Under the pieces are notes generated by a model. The model was not told the origin of the DNA. It was given only the letters and a program-made list of their open reading frames with translations, and did no database searches. A DNA stretch of 64,000 bases from Chitinophagaceae bacterium (GTDB lineage: Bacteria > Bacteroidota > Bacteroidia > Chitinophagales > Chitinophagaceae), in assembly GCA_016703625.1 (NCBI GenBank), contig JADJBP010000002.1, positions 186,001-250,000 on the forward strand. The letters run 5' to 3'. The position numbers were made by a program, and so were the translations under genes. Shown one piece after another: positions 26,008 to 34,587 of the stretch; position 1 is the first letter of the stretch; each line of letters starts with the position of its first letter.

Positions 26008-26229
26008 ATGTTCTGGACACTAGAATTAGCCTCGCATTTGGAAGACGCACCCTGGCCCGCTACAAAAGATGAATTAATTGATTATTCTATCCGTAGTGGT
26101 GCACCCATTGAGGTTGTAGAGAATTTGCAGGAGCTGGAAGACGAAGGCGAAATATATGAAGGCCTTGATGATATCTGGCCGGATTACCCCAGCCAGGAAG
26201 ATTTCTTTTTTAATGAAGATGAATACTAA
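26008..26229 (+). CDS. DUF2795 domain protein
   Basis: A 73-residue acidic protein, MFWTLELASHLEDAPWPATK onward, with the family core ATKDELIDYSIRSGAP and NLQELEDEGEIYEGLDDIWP. It ends in an acidic-aromatic tail (DFFFNEDEY). It is widespread and very conserved in Bacteroidota, with unknown function. A strong promoter and the terminator at 26342 make it monocistronic, suggesting high expression. Confidence 0.88.
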   Translation: MFWTLELASHLEDAPWPATKDELIDYSIRSGAPIEVVENLQELEDEGEIYEGLDDIWPDYPSQEDFFFNEDEY

Positions 26230-26251
26230 AAACACCCCCTCCGCCCCCTAC

Positions 26252-26275
26252 CCTTCGACTACGCTCAGGATGAGG
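26252..26275. repeat. Dispersed short repeat CCTTCGACTACGCTCAGG
   Basis: One copy of the CTTCGACTnCGCTCAGGnTGA element that also occurs at 34406, 34521 and, on the other strand, in sucA at 6846. Confidence 0.65.
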
Positions 26276-26341
26276 GGGAACTTTAGAGTTCAATAAAATA
26301 AATTTCTTTTCTTTTTTATAAAGATAAAAATTGTAATCGCA

Positions 26342-26372
26342 AAAGAGCCTCCTGAAAATCAGGAGGCTCTTT
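26342..26372. terminator. Bidirectional intrinsic terminator
   Basis: A perfect 14-bp stem AAAGAGCCTCCTGA with a 3-nt loop and A/T tracts on both sides, between the convergent DUF2795 gene and fabI. Confidence 0.9.
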
Positions 26373-26398
26373 AATATTTTAGGGACCCGGTTCCCTCT

Positions 26399-27220
26399 TT
26401 AGGGGGCGGAGGGGGCAGTAGCATTTATCACCGCTTCCGTTACCCCGGTAAATGAAAATCCGCCATCGTGAAATAAATTCTGCATGGTTACCATCCGGGT
26501 CAAATCACTGAACATCATTACACAGTAATTGGCGCAATCATCCGAGCTGGCATTACCCAACGGGCTCATTTTTTCGGCATAGTCCATAAAGCCGTCAAAT
26601 CCCTTTACGCCGCTGCCGGCTGTTGTTCGTACAGGCGATTGCGATATGGTATTTACCCGTACATGTTTTTTAACCGCATAATGATATCCAAAACTCCTGC
26701 TTACACTTTCCAGCAATGCCTTTGCATCAGCCATTTCGTTATAGTCGGGAAACACACGCTGCGCCGCTATATACGATAAGGCCACCACACTGCCCCATTC
26801 ATTGATGGCATCCATTTTCATGGCAGTGGCAAGCACCCGGTGTAAACTCATCGCAGATATATCCAGCGATTTTGCATTGAACCCGTAATCAATTTCGGTA
26901 TAATGTTTCCCCTTACGTACATTGATACTCATGCCTATTGAATGTAAGATAAAATCCACACCACCGCCAAAATGCTCCATGGTTTTGCTGATGAGGTTGC
27001 TTACATCTTCATTACTGCTTACATCACAGGCTATAACCGGCGCATTTACAATGGCAGCCAGTTTATTGATCTCGCCCATACGCATGGCAACCGGTGCATT
27101 TGATAAAACGATCTCTGCGCCTTCTTCATGGCAGCGCAGAGCGGTACGCCAGGCAATGGACCTTTCGTCCAATGCGCCAAAAATGATCCCTTTTTTCCCT
27201 TTAAGTAAGTTGTATGACAT
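26399..27220 (-). CDS. fabI: Enoyl-[acyl-carrier-protein] reductase (NADH), FabI
   Basis: Short-chain dehydrogenase that reduces enoyl-ACP in fatty acid elongation. From ATG 27220 it has 273 residues: the glycine-poor FabI nucleotide motif GIIFGALDERSIAWRTA, HSIGM, the active-site stretch ALSYIAAQRVFPDYNEMADA with the catalytic Tyr and Lys (DAKALLES), and SPVRTTAGSGVKGF. An in-frame upstream extension to 27304 is not conserved. It is the target class of triclosan. Confidence 0.95.
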   Translation of the reverse strand: MSYNLLKGKKGIIFGALDERSIAWRTALRCHEEGAEIVLSNAPVAMRMGEINKLAAIVNAPVIACDVSSNEDVSNLISKTMEHFGGGVDFILHSIGMSINVRKGKHYTEIDYGFNAKSLDISAMSLHRVLATAMKMDAINEWGSVVALSYIAAQRVFPDYNEMADAKALLESVSRSFGYHYAVKKHVRVNTISQSPVRTTAGSGVKGFDGFMDYAEKMSPLGNASSDDCANYCVMMFSDLTRMVTMQNLFHDGGFSFTGVTEAVINATAPSAP

Positions 27221-27309
27221 GTTTTGGTTTTTATGCGGTAAAGATAGCCCTAATTGAAAATAAAAAAAATCCGGGGTATCTCCGGACTTAATGCATAAAA
27301 GCAATTCTT

Positions 27310-27825
27310 TTATTTTTCGTATACATCATGCCACCACCAGTAATTACCGGGTGTACCTGGCGCAATAACACGGAAATATAGAACCATACTATCATTATCC
27401 ATGTATTTGATACGGTATTGGGGGCCTGTATATGGCGGAGATGCAGGTGTAGTAGTGGCAAAATCATCATTCGTATAAAATTCTGTATGCCATATTAAAT
27501 GGCGCAATGATTCATACATAGTCAGATGGCCACCTTCTCCCCCGCCATACATGGGCAGCGACCGGGACTCCGATCTCCACCATTTAAAGGTATAATCAGC
27601 TTTAATTTCAAAATAAGAGAAAGGATCATAACGGCCGCTATACAGGCTATCAATAACAACAGTTGTATCGGCCTGCGTTGTTACCAATCTATAATCATAT
27701 TTGTATCTCCACTTCCCGATTAAACTGTCAAAAGTAGAAGCAATTACCTGGTTATTGCTGATTGAAACTTCTTTCTGGCAACTGAAAATAAAGCTGCAAA
27801 AAAAGATAAAAATAATTACTCGCAT
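27310..27825 (-). CDS. Putative lipoprotein of unknown function
   Basis: A 171-residue protein with a lipoprotein signal MRVIIFIFFCSFIFSC (Cys at 16). The mature part begins QKEVSISNNQ and contains GKWRYKYDYRL, then FEIKADYTFKWWRSE and a C-terminal YRIKYMDNDSMVLYFR, a pattern like lipocalin-type or META-like small beta proteins, though I do not recognise the family. A GTG 21 bp upstream is a possible alternative start. A TACATTTG element on the minus strand (27870-27877) lies 45 bp upstream. Confidence 0.7.
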   Translation of the reverse strand: MRVIIFIFFCSFIFSCQKEVSISNNQVIASTFDSLIGKWRYKYDYRLVTTQADTTVVIDSLYSGRYDPFSYFEIKADYTFKWWRSESRSLPMYGGGEGGHLTMYESLRHLIWHTEFYTNDDFATTTPASPPYTGPQYRIKYMDNDSMVLYFRVIAPGTPGNYWWWHDVYEK

Positions 27826-27869
27826 AACAACTTTTCTGTTAGACACTGCAATAGAGTAAGATGCTGCCC

Positions 27870-27877
27870 CAAATGTA
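27870..27877 (-). promoter_or_regulatory. -7 promoter element for the lipoprotein gene
   Basis: TACATTTG read on the minus strand, 45 bp upstream of the chosen start. It lies near the stop codon of the small membrane protein gene (27881). Confidence 0.5.
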
Positions 27878-27880
27878 AAT

Positions 27881-28093
27881 TTAATGCAATAGATGACCTG
27901 TCAACCTTATTACAATCACACCGGCAATACTGTAAAGTAAAGCAGTAATGAAAACAACCGCAAAATACTTTATTGCATTTTTACCGGTTTCTGCCGGTTT
28001 AAACTTTCGTAATAAATAACTGTTAAAAAAGTAAAATGGAAATGCCATTAGAACTACAATAGCAATAATATCCAGGTGAGCAATAATGAACAT
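27881..28093 (-). CDS. Small two-TM membrane protein
   Basis: A 70-residue protein with two hydrophobic helices: IIAIVVLMAFPFYFFNSYLL and AVVFITALLYSIAGVIVI, with a Lys-rich loop between. No family recognised. It begins 17 bp after the recN stop codon on the same strand, so it is probably in the recN transcript. Confidence 0.6.
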   Translation of the reverse strand: MFIIAHLDIIAIVVLMAFPFYFFNSYLLRKFKPAETGKNAIKYFAVVFITALLYSIAGVIVIRLTGHLLH

Positions 28094-28110
28094 AAAAAAA
28101 ATGAGTCGAA

Positions 28111-29790
28111 TTAATTTCCCACCATTTCCCTCGCATTCTGCAATGCAGCTGCAGTAGGTTTTTCGCCGCTCAGCATTTGTGCAATAGCGGTAATACGCTC
28201 ATCATTGTTCAGCAGGCGGATGGAAGTAACAATTTTATCTTTATCTATAGCTTTGTATACAAAATAATGGGCATCAGCCTTTGCAGCGATCTGCGGCTGG
28301 TGGGTAATGGAGATCAGCTGGTGTGCCGCAGAAAGTTCTTTCATGATATTGCCTACCTGCCTGGCAGCTTCACCGCTGATGCCGGTATCGATCTCATCAA
28401 ATATCAGGGTGGGTAACTGCAGTTTTTTTGCCACCAGTGATTTGATGCAGAGCATCAGCCTGCTCAACTCGCCACCACTGGCCACTTTACGCAATGGTTC
28501 ATAACGGTCACTCTTATCCGCCTGGCCGGCAGGCAGGTTTGCATTAAATAAAAATTCTACCCGGTCAATTCCCAATGCACTTAAAGCATCCAGTGTCAGT
28601 GCCGTTGCCATAAACCGGGCATTGGGCATTCCGATCCTTGCCAGTAACCCGTTCACATTTTCTGATAAAGGTTTGATGGTCTTTTTACGGTTGGCTGATA
28701 TTTTTTTTGCTGCATCATTGCATTGATCCAGCAAGGCTGCTGTTTCTTTTTCATTTTGAAGGATGGCTTCGCTGATGTTTAAAACCTGGTCAAGCTTTTT
28801 CTGCAGATCATCTTTTATAGCAATCAGTTCATTTGTAGAAGTTACCTGGTGTTTCTTTTGCAGTTTATAACCCATGGATATGCGGTCGCTCACCAGTTGA
28901 ATGCGTTCGGCACTATAGTGTACACTGTTGTTGATATGCTCCAGTTCATCTGCAATATCGGCAAGCTCCAGCTGCGTGCTTTGCATTCTTTTTGACAGTT
29001 CTGCAATGCCTGCATGGTATTTTTCCAGTGCATGTAATTTATTGACCAGCGATTTTATCTGTTGCACGATAGGCTCTTCACTTTCTTTTAAAGGGTAACA
29101 GGCAGCAGCCAATTCCTGTTTTATGTTTTCGGCGTTGCCCAGCAGTTTAAGTTCAGCATCCAGTTCTTCCAGTTCATTTTCTGTAAAATTGGCTTCATTC
29201 AATTCGTCAAACAAAAACCGGTTATAATCCAATGCTGCATTGGCTGCCACCTGTTGTGCCTGCAGCTCAGACAAATCTTTTTTTGCTTTTTTGTATTGAT
29301 GAAAAATATACTGGTATTGTTGCAGCAGTTCCCCGTTCCCTGCAAGTGCATCCAGTACTTCCTGCTGAAAATCAGAAGAACCCAGTTCCTGTGTATCAAA
29401 CTGCTGGTGCAGGTCAACCAGCAATGAACTGAGTGTTTTAAGCTGGCTTAGATTAACGGGCGTATCATTAATAAATGCCCTAGATTTTCCATTGGCAGCG
29501 ATCTCCCGCCTTATGATCAGCATCTCTTCGGCATCCAGTTCGTTCTCTTTTAAAAAATCCCGGATCGCTTCCTTATTCATGGCTTTAAATGTTCCTTCCA
29601 CAACAGCTTTCTTATCTTTTTCCTGCAATACCGTGCTATCGGCCCTTTCACCAAGTATCAAACTTAATGCGCCCATCACAATACTTTTACCGGCGCCGGT
29701 CTCCCCGGTTATGATATTCAACTTATCCGAAAAATCAATTTCCAGTTCATTGATGATGGCGTAGTTCTGTATGTTTAATTTCTGTAGCAT
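28111..29790 (-). CDS. recN: DNA repair protein RecN
   Basis: SMC-like ATPase that gathers broken DNA ends during double-strand break repair. It has 559 residues with N-terminal Walker A ITGETGAGKSIVMGAL, long coiled-coil arms (about 160-370), signature VASGGELSRLMLCIK and Walker B LIFDEIDTGISGEAA near the C-terminus, all typical. The gene is intact and unbroken over 1.7 kb. A small membrane protein gene follows after 17 bp. Confidence 0.96.
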   Translation of the reverse strand: MLQKLNIQNYAIINELEIDFSDKLNIITGETGAGKSIVMGALSLILGERADSTVLQEKDKKAVVEGTFKAMNKEAIRDFLKENELDAEEMLIIRREIAANGKSRAFINDTPVNLSQLKTLSSLLVDLHQQFDTQELGSSDFQQEVLDALAGNGELLQQYQYIFHQYKKAKKDLSELQAQQVAANAALDYNRFLFDELNEANFTENELEELDAELKLLGNAENIKQELAAACYPLKESEEPIVQQIKSLVNKLHALEKYHAGIAELSKRMQSTQLELADIADELEHINNSVHYSAERIQLVSDRISMGYKLQKKHQVTSTNELIAIKDDLQKKLDQVLNISEAILQNEKETAALLDQCNDAAKKISANRKKTIKPLSENVNGLLARIGMPNARFMATALTLDALSALGIDRVEFLFNANLPAGQADKSDRYEPLRKVASGGELSRLMLCIKSLVAKKLQLPTLIFDEIDTGISGEAARQVGNIMKELSAAHQLISITHQPQIAAKADAHYFVYKAIDKDKIVTSIRLLNNDERITAIAQMLSGEKPTAAALQNAREMVGN

Positions 29791-29825
29791 AGATAGAACG
29801 GCAAATTAGGAAATAAAAGTTACTT

Positions 29826-29866
29826 GACCTCACCCCCTCAACCCCCTCTCCTTTGGAGAGGGAGTT
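29826..29866. repeat. Dispersed element with CTCTCC/GGAGAG hairpin
   Basis: GACCTCACCCCCTCAACCC followed by CTCTCC-TTT-GGAGAG. A second copy, inverted, lies at 35558-35602. Confidence 0.65.
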
Positions 29867-29904
29867 TTAGAGCGCACAATTTCAAAGCAGTTTAAACAAA
29901 TAAA

Positions 29905-29937
29905 AAAGAGCCTACAAATTGTAAGCTCTTAAAGTAT
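29905..29937 (-). terminator. Terminator of the NIF3/zinc-ribbon operon
   Basis: On the minus strand: AAGAGCTTACA, short loop, TGTAGGCTCTT with one mismatch, then a T-run. It follows the end of the zinc-ribbon gene (29993). Confidence 0.75.
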
Positions 29938-29942
29938 CATTT

Positions 29943-29991
29943 ATCCAGTATCTAGTATCAAGTATCCAGAATCCTGTATCAGGCATCCGTT
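29943..29991. repeat. 7-bp tandem array, ATCCAGT family, seven units
   Basis: Seven consecutive units all starting ATC: ATCCAGT, ATCTAGT, ATCAAGT, ATCCAGA, ATCCTGT, ATCAGGC, ATCCGTT. The period is exact. It begins 1 bp after the stop codon of the zinc-ribbon gene (read on the minus strand). Confidence 0.9.
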
Positions 29992-29992
29992 C

Positions 29993-30748
29993 CTATTTCA
30001 CCACCACCGAATCACTCAGGTCTGCATCTACCAGAATACGGCCGCAGTTCTCACAAACCATGATCTTCTTGCGTAATTTGATCTCACTTTGTTTTTGTGG
30101 AGGAATGGCGTGGAAACAACCGCCACAACTGTCACGTTCAACAGCAACCACGGCTAACCCGTTGCGGTAATTTTTACGGATGCGGTCATAGCTTGTCAGC
30201 AAACGCTCATCAGCATGCTTCCTGGCATTCTCTGCATCTTTATTATAATGTTTTTCTTCTTTCTCTGTTTCGCTGATGATCTTTTCCAGTTCGCCTTTTT
30301 TGCCAACCAGGTGCCCTTCTTTATTGGCTACTGCTTTTTTTGCAAGTTCCAGTTGCCTGGCTTTTTCAGCAATTTCTTCTGTGGCATCCTTGATGTGTTT
30401 TTCGCAAAGCTTTATTTCCAGGGTCTGCATCTCTATCTCTTTGTTGATGGCTTCAAACTCACGGTTATTTTTTACATTATCACTCTGCTTTTCGTATTTC
30501 TTTACCAGGGCCTCGGCATCTTTAATGCCTTCTTTCTTTTGGGCAATAAATTCCTGGATACCGTTTATTTCTTCTTCCACGCGGGTTTGCCTTGCATGCA
30601 GACCTTCAATCTCATCTTCCAGGTCTTTTACCTCCATCGGTAATTCTCCTTTCAGTACCTGGATCTCATCCAGCTTACAATCTACTTTTTGTAAAAGTAC
30701 CAATGCGCTTAATTTTTCTTCAATTGAAAATTCTTTAACTGCGGCCAT
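29993..30748 (-). CDS. Zinc ribbon domain protein with coiled coil (DUF164 type)
   Basis: A 251-residue protein: a long antiparallel coiled coil (about 30-180) followed by a C4 zinc ribbon with CGGC (near 208) and CENC (near 233). This is the C4-type zinc-ribbon family of HP0958/FlgZ and CT398. It probably acts as an adaptor or chaperone that binds nucleic acid or protein; the precise role in Bacteroidota is unknown. It follows the NIF3-like gene by 26 bp on the same strand, an arrangement I regard as a conserved pair. Confidence 0.88.
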   Translation of the reverse strand: MAAVKEFSIEEKLSALVLLQKVDCKLDEIQVLKGELPMEVKDLEDEIEGLHARQTRVEEEINGIQEFIAQKKEGIKDAEALVKKYEKQSDNVKNNREFEAINKEIEMQTLEIKLCEKHIKDATEEIAEKARQLELAKKAVANKEGHLVGKKGELEKIISETEKEEKHYNKDAENARKHADERLLTSYDRIRKNYRNGLAVVAVERDSCGGCFHAIPPQKQSEIKLRKKIMVCENCGRILVDADLSDSVVVK

Positions 30749-30774
30749 TTTTTATTTGAGATTTGATTTTGAAA

Positions 30775-31872
30775 TTACAGGAAGTAATGCACCGGGTTGG
30801 TTTTTACCCCTGTTTTTAGGACGGCAAAGGTAGGGAATTTTTGGCTCAAAATATCAAATAACAGGTCAATGGTGAACTGTTCGCTTTCATAGTGGCCGAT
30901 ATCTGCCACAACCAGCCGGCTGTTGGCGTCAAAAAACTCGTGGTATTTGATGTCCCCGGTTATGTAGAAATCAGCGCCCGTGGCTGCTGCTGCCTCAATC
31001 AGGAAGCTGCCGGCACCCCCGCAGAGGGCTATTTTTTTAACCGGTTTACCCAGTAAAGGGGTATGCCGTATTACAGAAAGTTCAAATGTTGTCTTCAACA
31101 TGGCCAATAAACCGGTTTCAGTGAGCGGTTCAGGCAGTTCACCCACCAACCCGCTCCCAACCAGCTGGTTTTGGTTATCCAGGGCAATGATATCATAAGC
31201 CACTTCTTCGTAGGGATGGGCATCGGTCATGGCTTTTATAATGGATTGCTCCAGCCATGCAGGGTAGATCATTTCCATTTTTATTTCATCTTCGGTATGC
31301 CTGATGCCTTTTTTACCGGTAAATGGATTTGAACCTTCACCCGGCTTAAAAGTTCCCTGACCTGCCATATTAAAACTGCACTCACTGTAATTGCTGATAT
31401 GCCCGCCACCGGCATTAAAAATGGCCGAACGCACATTTTCTGCAAATTCAATGGGCACAAAAGTGAATAGCTTTTTTAAAGTTTCGTTTTTAGGCTGCAG
31501 TATCTTCCGGTTTATTAAACCCAGTTTATCGGCAATAGCCGCATTAACACCGTGCAGTACATTATCCAGGTTAGTATGAATGGCATAGATGGCAATATCA
31601 TTTTTTATGGCAGTGATGATGGTTTGCTCCACATAATTTTTCCCGGTGATCCTGCGCAGGCCGCCAAAAATAATGGGGTGATGCGCTACGATGCAATTGC
31701 ATTTTTTTTCAATCGCTTCCTCTACTACCGCTTCGGTTGCATCCAGGCATGTAATGATGCCTGTGCATTCACGGTTGCTGTTGCCGGTAAGCAAACCGGC
31801 ATTGTCATAAGTTTCCTGCAATGATAGCGGGGCAACCGACTCTAAGAAAGTAATTATTTCCTGTATCTTCAT
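30775..31872 (-). CDS. NIF3-like dinuclear metal centre protein
   Basis: A 365-residue protein of the NIF3/YbgI/YqfO family. Metal ligands are visible in CNCIVAHHPIIFGGL, AIHTNLDNVLHGVN and, near the C-terminus, DIGHYESEQFT. The central insert (about 125-235), with EMIYPAWLEQSIIKAM and AHPYEEVAYDI, is the PII-like domain found in YqfO-type members. Some family members are GTP cyclohydrolase-like, but the true reaction is unsettled. Co-directional with the zinc-ribbon gene, 26 bp apart; divergent from the M32 carboxypeptidase with only 16 bp between start codons. Confidence 0.92.
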   Translation of the reverse strand: MKIQEIITFLESVAPLSLQETYDNAGLLTGNSNRECTGIITCLDATEAVVEEAIEKKCNCIVAHHPIIFGGLRRITGKNYVEQTIITAIKNDIAIYAIHTNLDNVLHGVNAAIADKLGLINRKILQPKNETLKKLFTFVPIEFAENVRSAIFNAGGGHISNYSECSFNMAGQGTFKPGEGSNPFTGKKGIRHTEDEIKMEMIYPAWLEQSIIKAMTDAHPYEEVAYDIIALDNQNQLVGSGLVGELPEPLTETGLLAMLKTTFELSVIRHTPLLGKPVKKIALCGGAGSFLIEAAAATGADFYITGDIKYHEFFDANSRLVVADIGHYESEQFTIDLLFDILSQKFPTFAVLKTGVKTNPVHYFL

Positions 31873-31888
31873 TTTAATAAATTAAATT

Positions 31889-33388
31889 ATGAACCCGCAC
31901 GAACTGTACGATCAATATAAAACAAAGATGCAAAAAATTGCTGACGTAAAATATGCATCCGCTGTTTTACAATGGGACCAGGAAACCTACCTGCCACCCA
32001 AAGGCAATGATACCAGGGGGCGGCAACTGGCCACGCTCAGTGAAATGGCTCACCAGTTGTTTACCGAAGCATCAACCGGCAACCTGTTGCAGGAACTGGC
32101 ATCAAAAGATGGCCTGGAAGATAAACAACAAAGAAAATGTACAGCGCAGCCTGGAAGATTTTGAAAAAGTAAAAAACTCAGCCCTGCTTTTGTAAGAACC
32201 ATGAGTGAAGCGGTGAATAAAAGTTTTCATGCCTGGATACAGGCCAGAAAGGATAATGCATTTGCAGGATTTGAACAACCGCTTGATGCATTGATACAGT
32301 TTAAAAAACAGGAAGCCGACCTGCTGGGCTATGAGCAGCATCCTTACAATGCATTGATGAATGATTATGATAAAGGGCTCACTGTTGAAATTGTTGACCG
32401 TGTTTTTGCCGACCTGAAGCCGCAATTATCGGCGCTGCTCGAAAAAATAAAAAATAAAAAACAGGTTGACAATGCATTCCTGCACCAACATTTTAATAAA
32501 GACCAGCAATGGCTGTTTGGCATTGAAATTTTAAAACAAATGCATTTTGATTTTGAAGCAGGCAGGCAGGATATCAGCGAACACCCGTTCACCATTAATT
32601 TTAACAGCAATGATGTGCGGATCACCACCCGCATTGATGAAAATGATTTTGGAAACATGACCTGGAGCTGTTTGCATGAAGGCGGTCACGCATTGTACGA
32701 ACAGGGATTACCATCAGAAGAATATGGTTTGCCGCTGAGTGAATATTGCAGTCTCAGCATTCATGAAAGCCAGAGCAGGCTATGGGAAAATGGGGTGGGC
32801 CGCGGCATGGCATTCTGGAAACACAATTATGCCCTGCTGAACAAATTTTTCCCGGAGCAATTCAAAGGCATTGAGATAGCACAATTTTACAAAGGCATCA
32901 ATAAAGTGCAGCCATCGCTTATACGCACTGAAGCCGATGAAATTACCTATCATTTTCATGTAATGATCAGGTACGATATTGAAAAAATGCTGATCGAAGG
33001 CAGTATCAAAACAAAGGATATACCTGCATACTGGAATGAACATTACGAAAAATATTTAGGTATTAAAGTCCCCGATGATAAAAGCGGTTGCCTGCAGGAT
33101 GTACACTGGAGCCATGGCAGTTGTGGGTATTTTGCCACATACAGCCTGGGCAGTTTGTATGCAGCGCAGTTGTATGCTGCCATCTGCAGGGAAAACCCCC
33201 AACTGGAAAAGGAATTGGCCGCCGGCAATAACCGTAATTTATTGGCCTGGCTACAGCAACAAATATACCGGCACGGACGTTACTATACCTCGGAGGAACT
33301 GTGCAGCAGGGCCACTGGCGAAACGCTGAACAGTAAATATTTTATGGACTATGCTGGTAAAAAGTATAATGATATTTATGCCGTATAA
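31889..33388 (+). CDS. M32 family metallocarboxypeptidase (two frameshifts)
   Basis: Reading across breaks near 32125 and 32190 gives about 500 residues, the normal length for thermostable carboxypeptidase 1 (M32). The N-terminal block is VLQWDQETYLPPKGNDTRG; zinc-binding HEGGHALYE and the downstream HESQSRLWEN are intact, as is the C-terminal SNGHxxY-like WSHGSCGYFATYSLG. Both breaks can be repaired with single-base changes that give ENVQRSLEDFEKVK and SPAFVRTMSEAVNKS, so sequence error is likely. It is a cytoplasmic peptidase; no signal peptide. Its start is 16 bp from the divergent NIF3-like gene. Confidence 0.88.
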
Positions 33389-33398
33389 ATTTTTAGCA

Positions 33399-33857
33399 AT
33401 GAAAACATGGATCTGCAGAACAGGAATAATTTTTGTTGCCGGCTTAATGCTTTTATTTATTATTGCCGGTTGCAGCAAATCGGTGAAAGAAACCGTTCAA
33501 ACAACCTACCTGCAACAACAGTTTGAAGACAACATCCTCAATAAAAATTTCAGGGTTCATTTGGCCACAGATAATGGCGTTGACCTTACCCCACAATACA
33601 GCGGCTACACCTATGTGTTGTATAAATCCACTTATTACAATGGCCCCATGACAGCCGTAAAAAGCGGCATAACTTACAATGGCACCTGGAGCAGTAATGA
33701 TGATTACAGTAAACTTGTCATTACATTCCCATCAACCCCTGCTGAATTTGTTTTTTTAAACCGGGAGTGGAAGTTTACCAAAAAAGCCTTGCCCATTATG
33801 GAACTGGCGCCCTGGGGAACTTTAGAGCCCAAGGTATTGCATATGGAAAGGTTTTAA
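33399..33857 (+). CDS. Putative lipoprotein of unknown function
   Basis: A 152-residue protein from ATG 33399, with signal peptide and lipobox FIIAGCSKS (Cys about residue 25). The mature part has short beta-rich segments (FRVHLATDNGVDLTPQYSGY, ITYNGTWSSNDDYSKLVI) like small lipocalin-type domains; the family is not recognised. It starts 10 bp after the M32 gene. Its TAA overlaps the stop codon of the convergent acyl-CoA-binding protein gene in a shared TTAA. Confidence 0.7.
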   Translation: MKTWICRTGIIFVAGLMLLFIIAGCSKSVKETVQTTYLQQQFEDNILNKNFRVHLATDNGVDLTPQYSGYTYVLYKSTYYNGPMTAVKSGITYNGTWSSNDDYSKLVITFPSTPAEFVFLNREWKFTKKALPIMELAPWGTLEPKVLHMERF

Positions 33858-34114
33858 GCCCCTTTCAGTTTATTGACCAGGTCAATATATTGCTGCATTG
33901 TTTCCTCTGATGATTTTCCTTTTAATGCGGCCCAGGCATCGTACTTGGCCTTATTTACAAAATCAAAAGGATTGGATGGTGCTTCCCCGCTTATATCTCC
34001 TTCGGTGGATTGTTTGAATAAGGAATAGAGTTGCAGCAGGATATTATTGCCGGGTTTTTCGGTGAGTGATTTACTGTCGGTAATGGCTTTTTCAAATTGT
34101 TCTTTTAACGGCAT
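33854..34114 (-). CDS. Acyl-CoA-binding protein
   Basis: From ATG 34114 an 86-residue four-helix ACBP: LKEQFEKAITDSKSLTEKPG, LLQLYSLFKQSTEGDISG (the conserved LYSLFKQ...GD motif), and KAKYDAWAALKGKSSEETMQ, which holds the acyl-CoA-binding Tyr and Lys. It keeps acyl-CoA pools soluble. Upstream in-frame codons to 34252 run into the tRNA gene and are rejected. Its stop shares TTAA with the convergent lipoprotein gene. Confidence 0.93.
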   Translation of the reverse strand: MPLKEQFEKAITDSKSLTEKPGNNILLQLYSLFKQSTEGDISGEAPSNPFDFVNKAKYDAWAALKGKSSEETMQQYIDLVNKLKGA

Positions 34115-34206
34115 GTGATTTTTATTTGAAGATACTCTAATGTGAAATACTTTAGATAAGATATAAAGTGAAATCAAAAAATCCTGCCGAAGCAGGATAA
34201 ATTTTG

Positions 34207-34279
<73 letters not shown>

Positions 34280-34405
34280 ATTTCCAATTAATTTTTAATT
34301 GGATTGCAAATATACTGGCATATGGTCTTGCTTCAAAATCAATTTTAAATTGCTGGTGCAGCTTTTTGAAAGCTGTTAGGCTGAAAGTAGCATTATCCAT
34401 ACAAA

Positions 34406-34447
34406 CCGCCTTCGACATCCCGATATCTATCGTGACTTGCTGACAGC
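34406..34447. repeat. CTTCGAC...CTGACAG repeat, copy 1
   Basis: CCGCCTTCGAC at the left end and TGCTGACAGC at the right, with CCCGATATCTATCG between. The ends match copy 2 at 34521. Confidence 0.6.
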
Positions 34448-34520
34448 TCTTTTGATATTTTAAATTGGTGTTTTAAGTATCTGAAAAGCCGTCAGCTGTT
34501 CCATTTCATTGTTGATTAAC

Positions 34521-34581
34521 CCGCCTTCGACTCGCCTCTGCGTAGCCGCTACGGCGTAGCAAGGCAAGCTCAGGCTGACAG
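34521..34581. repeat. CTTCGAC...CTGACAG repeat, copy 2, with inner hairpin
   Basis: CCGCCTTCGACTC at one end and GCTCAGGCTGACAG at the other, with the inverted repeat GTAGC-C-GCTAC and a further GCGTAGC between. Related ends occur at 26252 and in sucA. Confidence 0.65.
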
Positions 34582-34587
34582 ATCGTT

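Larger units (their letters stand above)
34280..34587. other. Spacer with two hairpin repeats upstream of tRNA-Ala
   Basis: A 308-bp stretch between the TPR gene and tRNA-Ala with no gene. It holds two copies of a repeat bounded by CCGCCTTCGAC and CTGACAG (34406-34447 and 34521-34581). Nothing else was recognised. Confidence 0.6.

Noticed and set aside
30215..30833. Two overlapping plus-strand frames of 142 and 185 codons opposite the zinc-ribbon gene
   Set aside because: Rich in Phe/Ser/Leu, as expected for the antisense of a Lys/Glu-rich coiled coil; no independent support.
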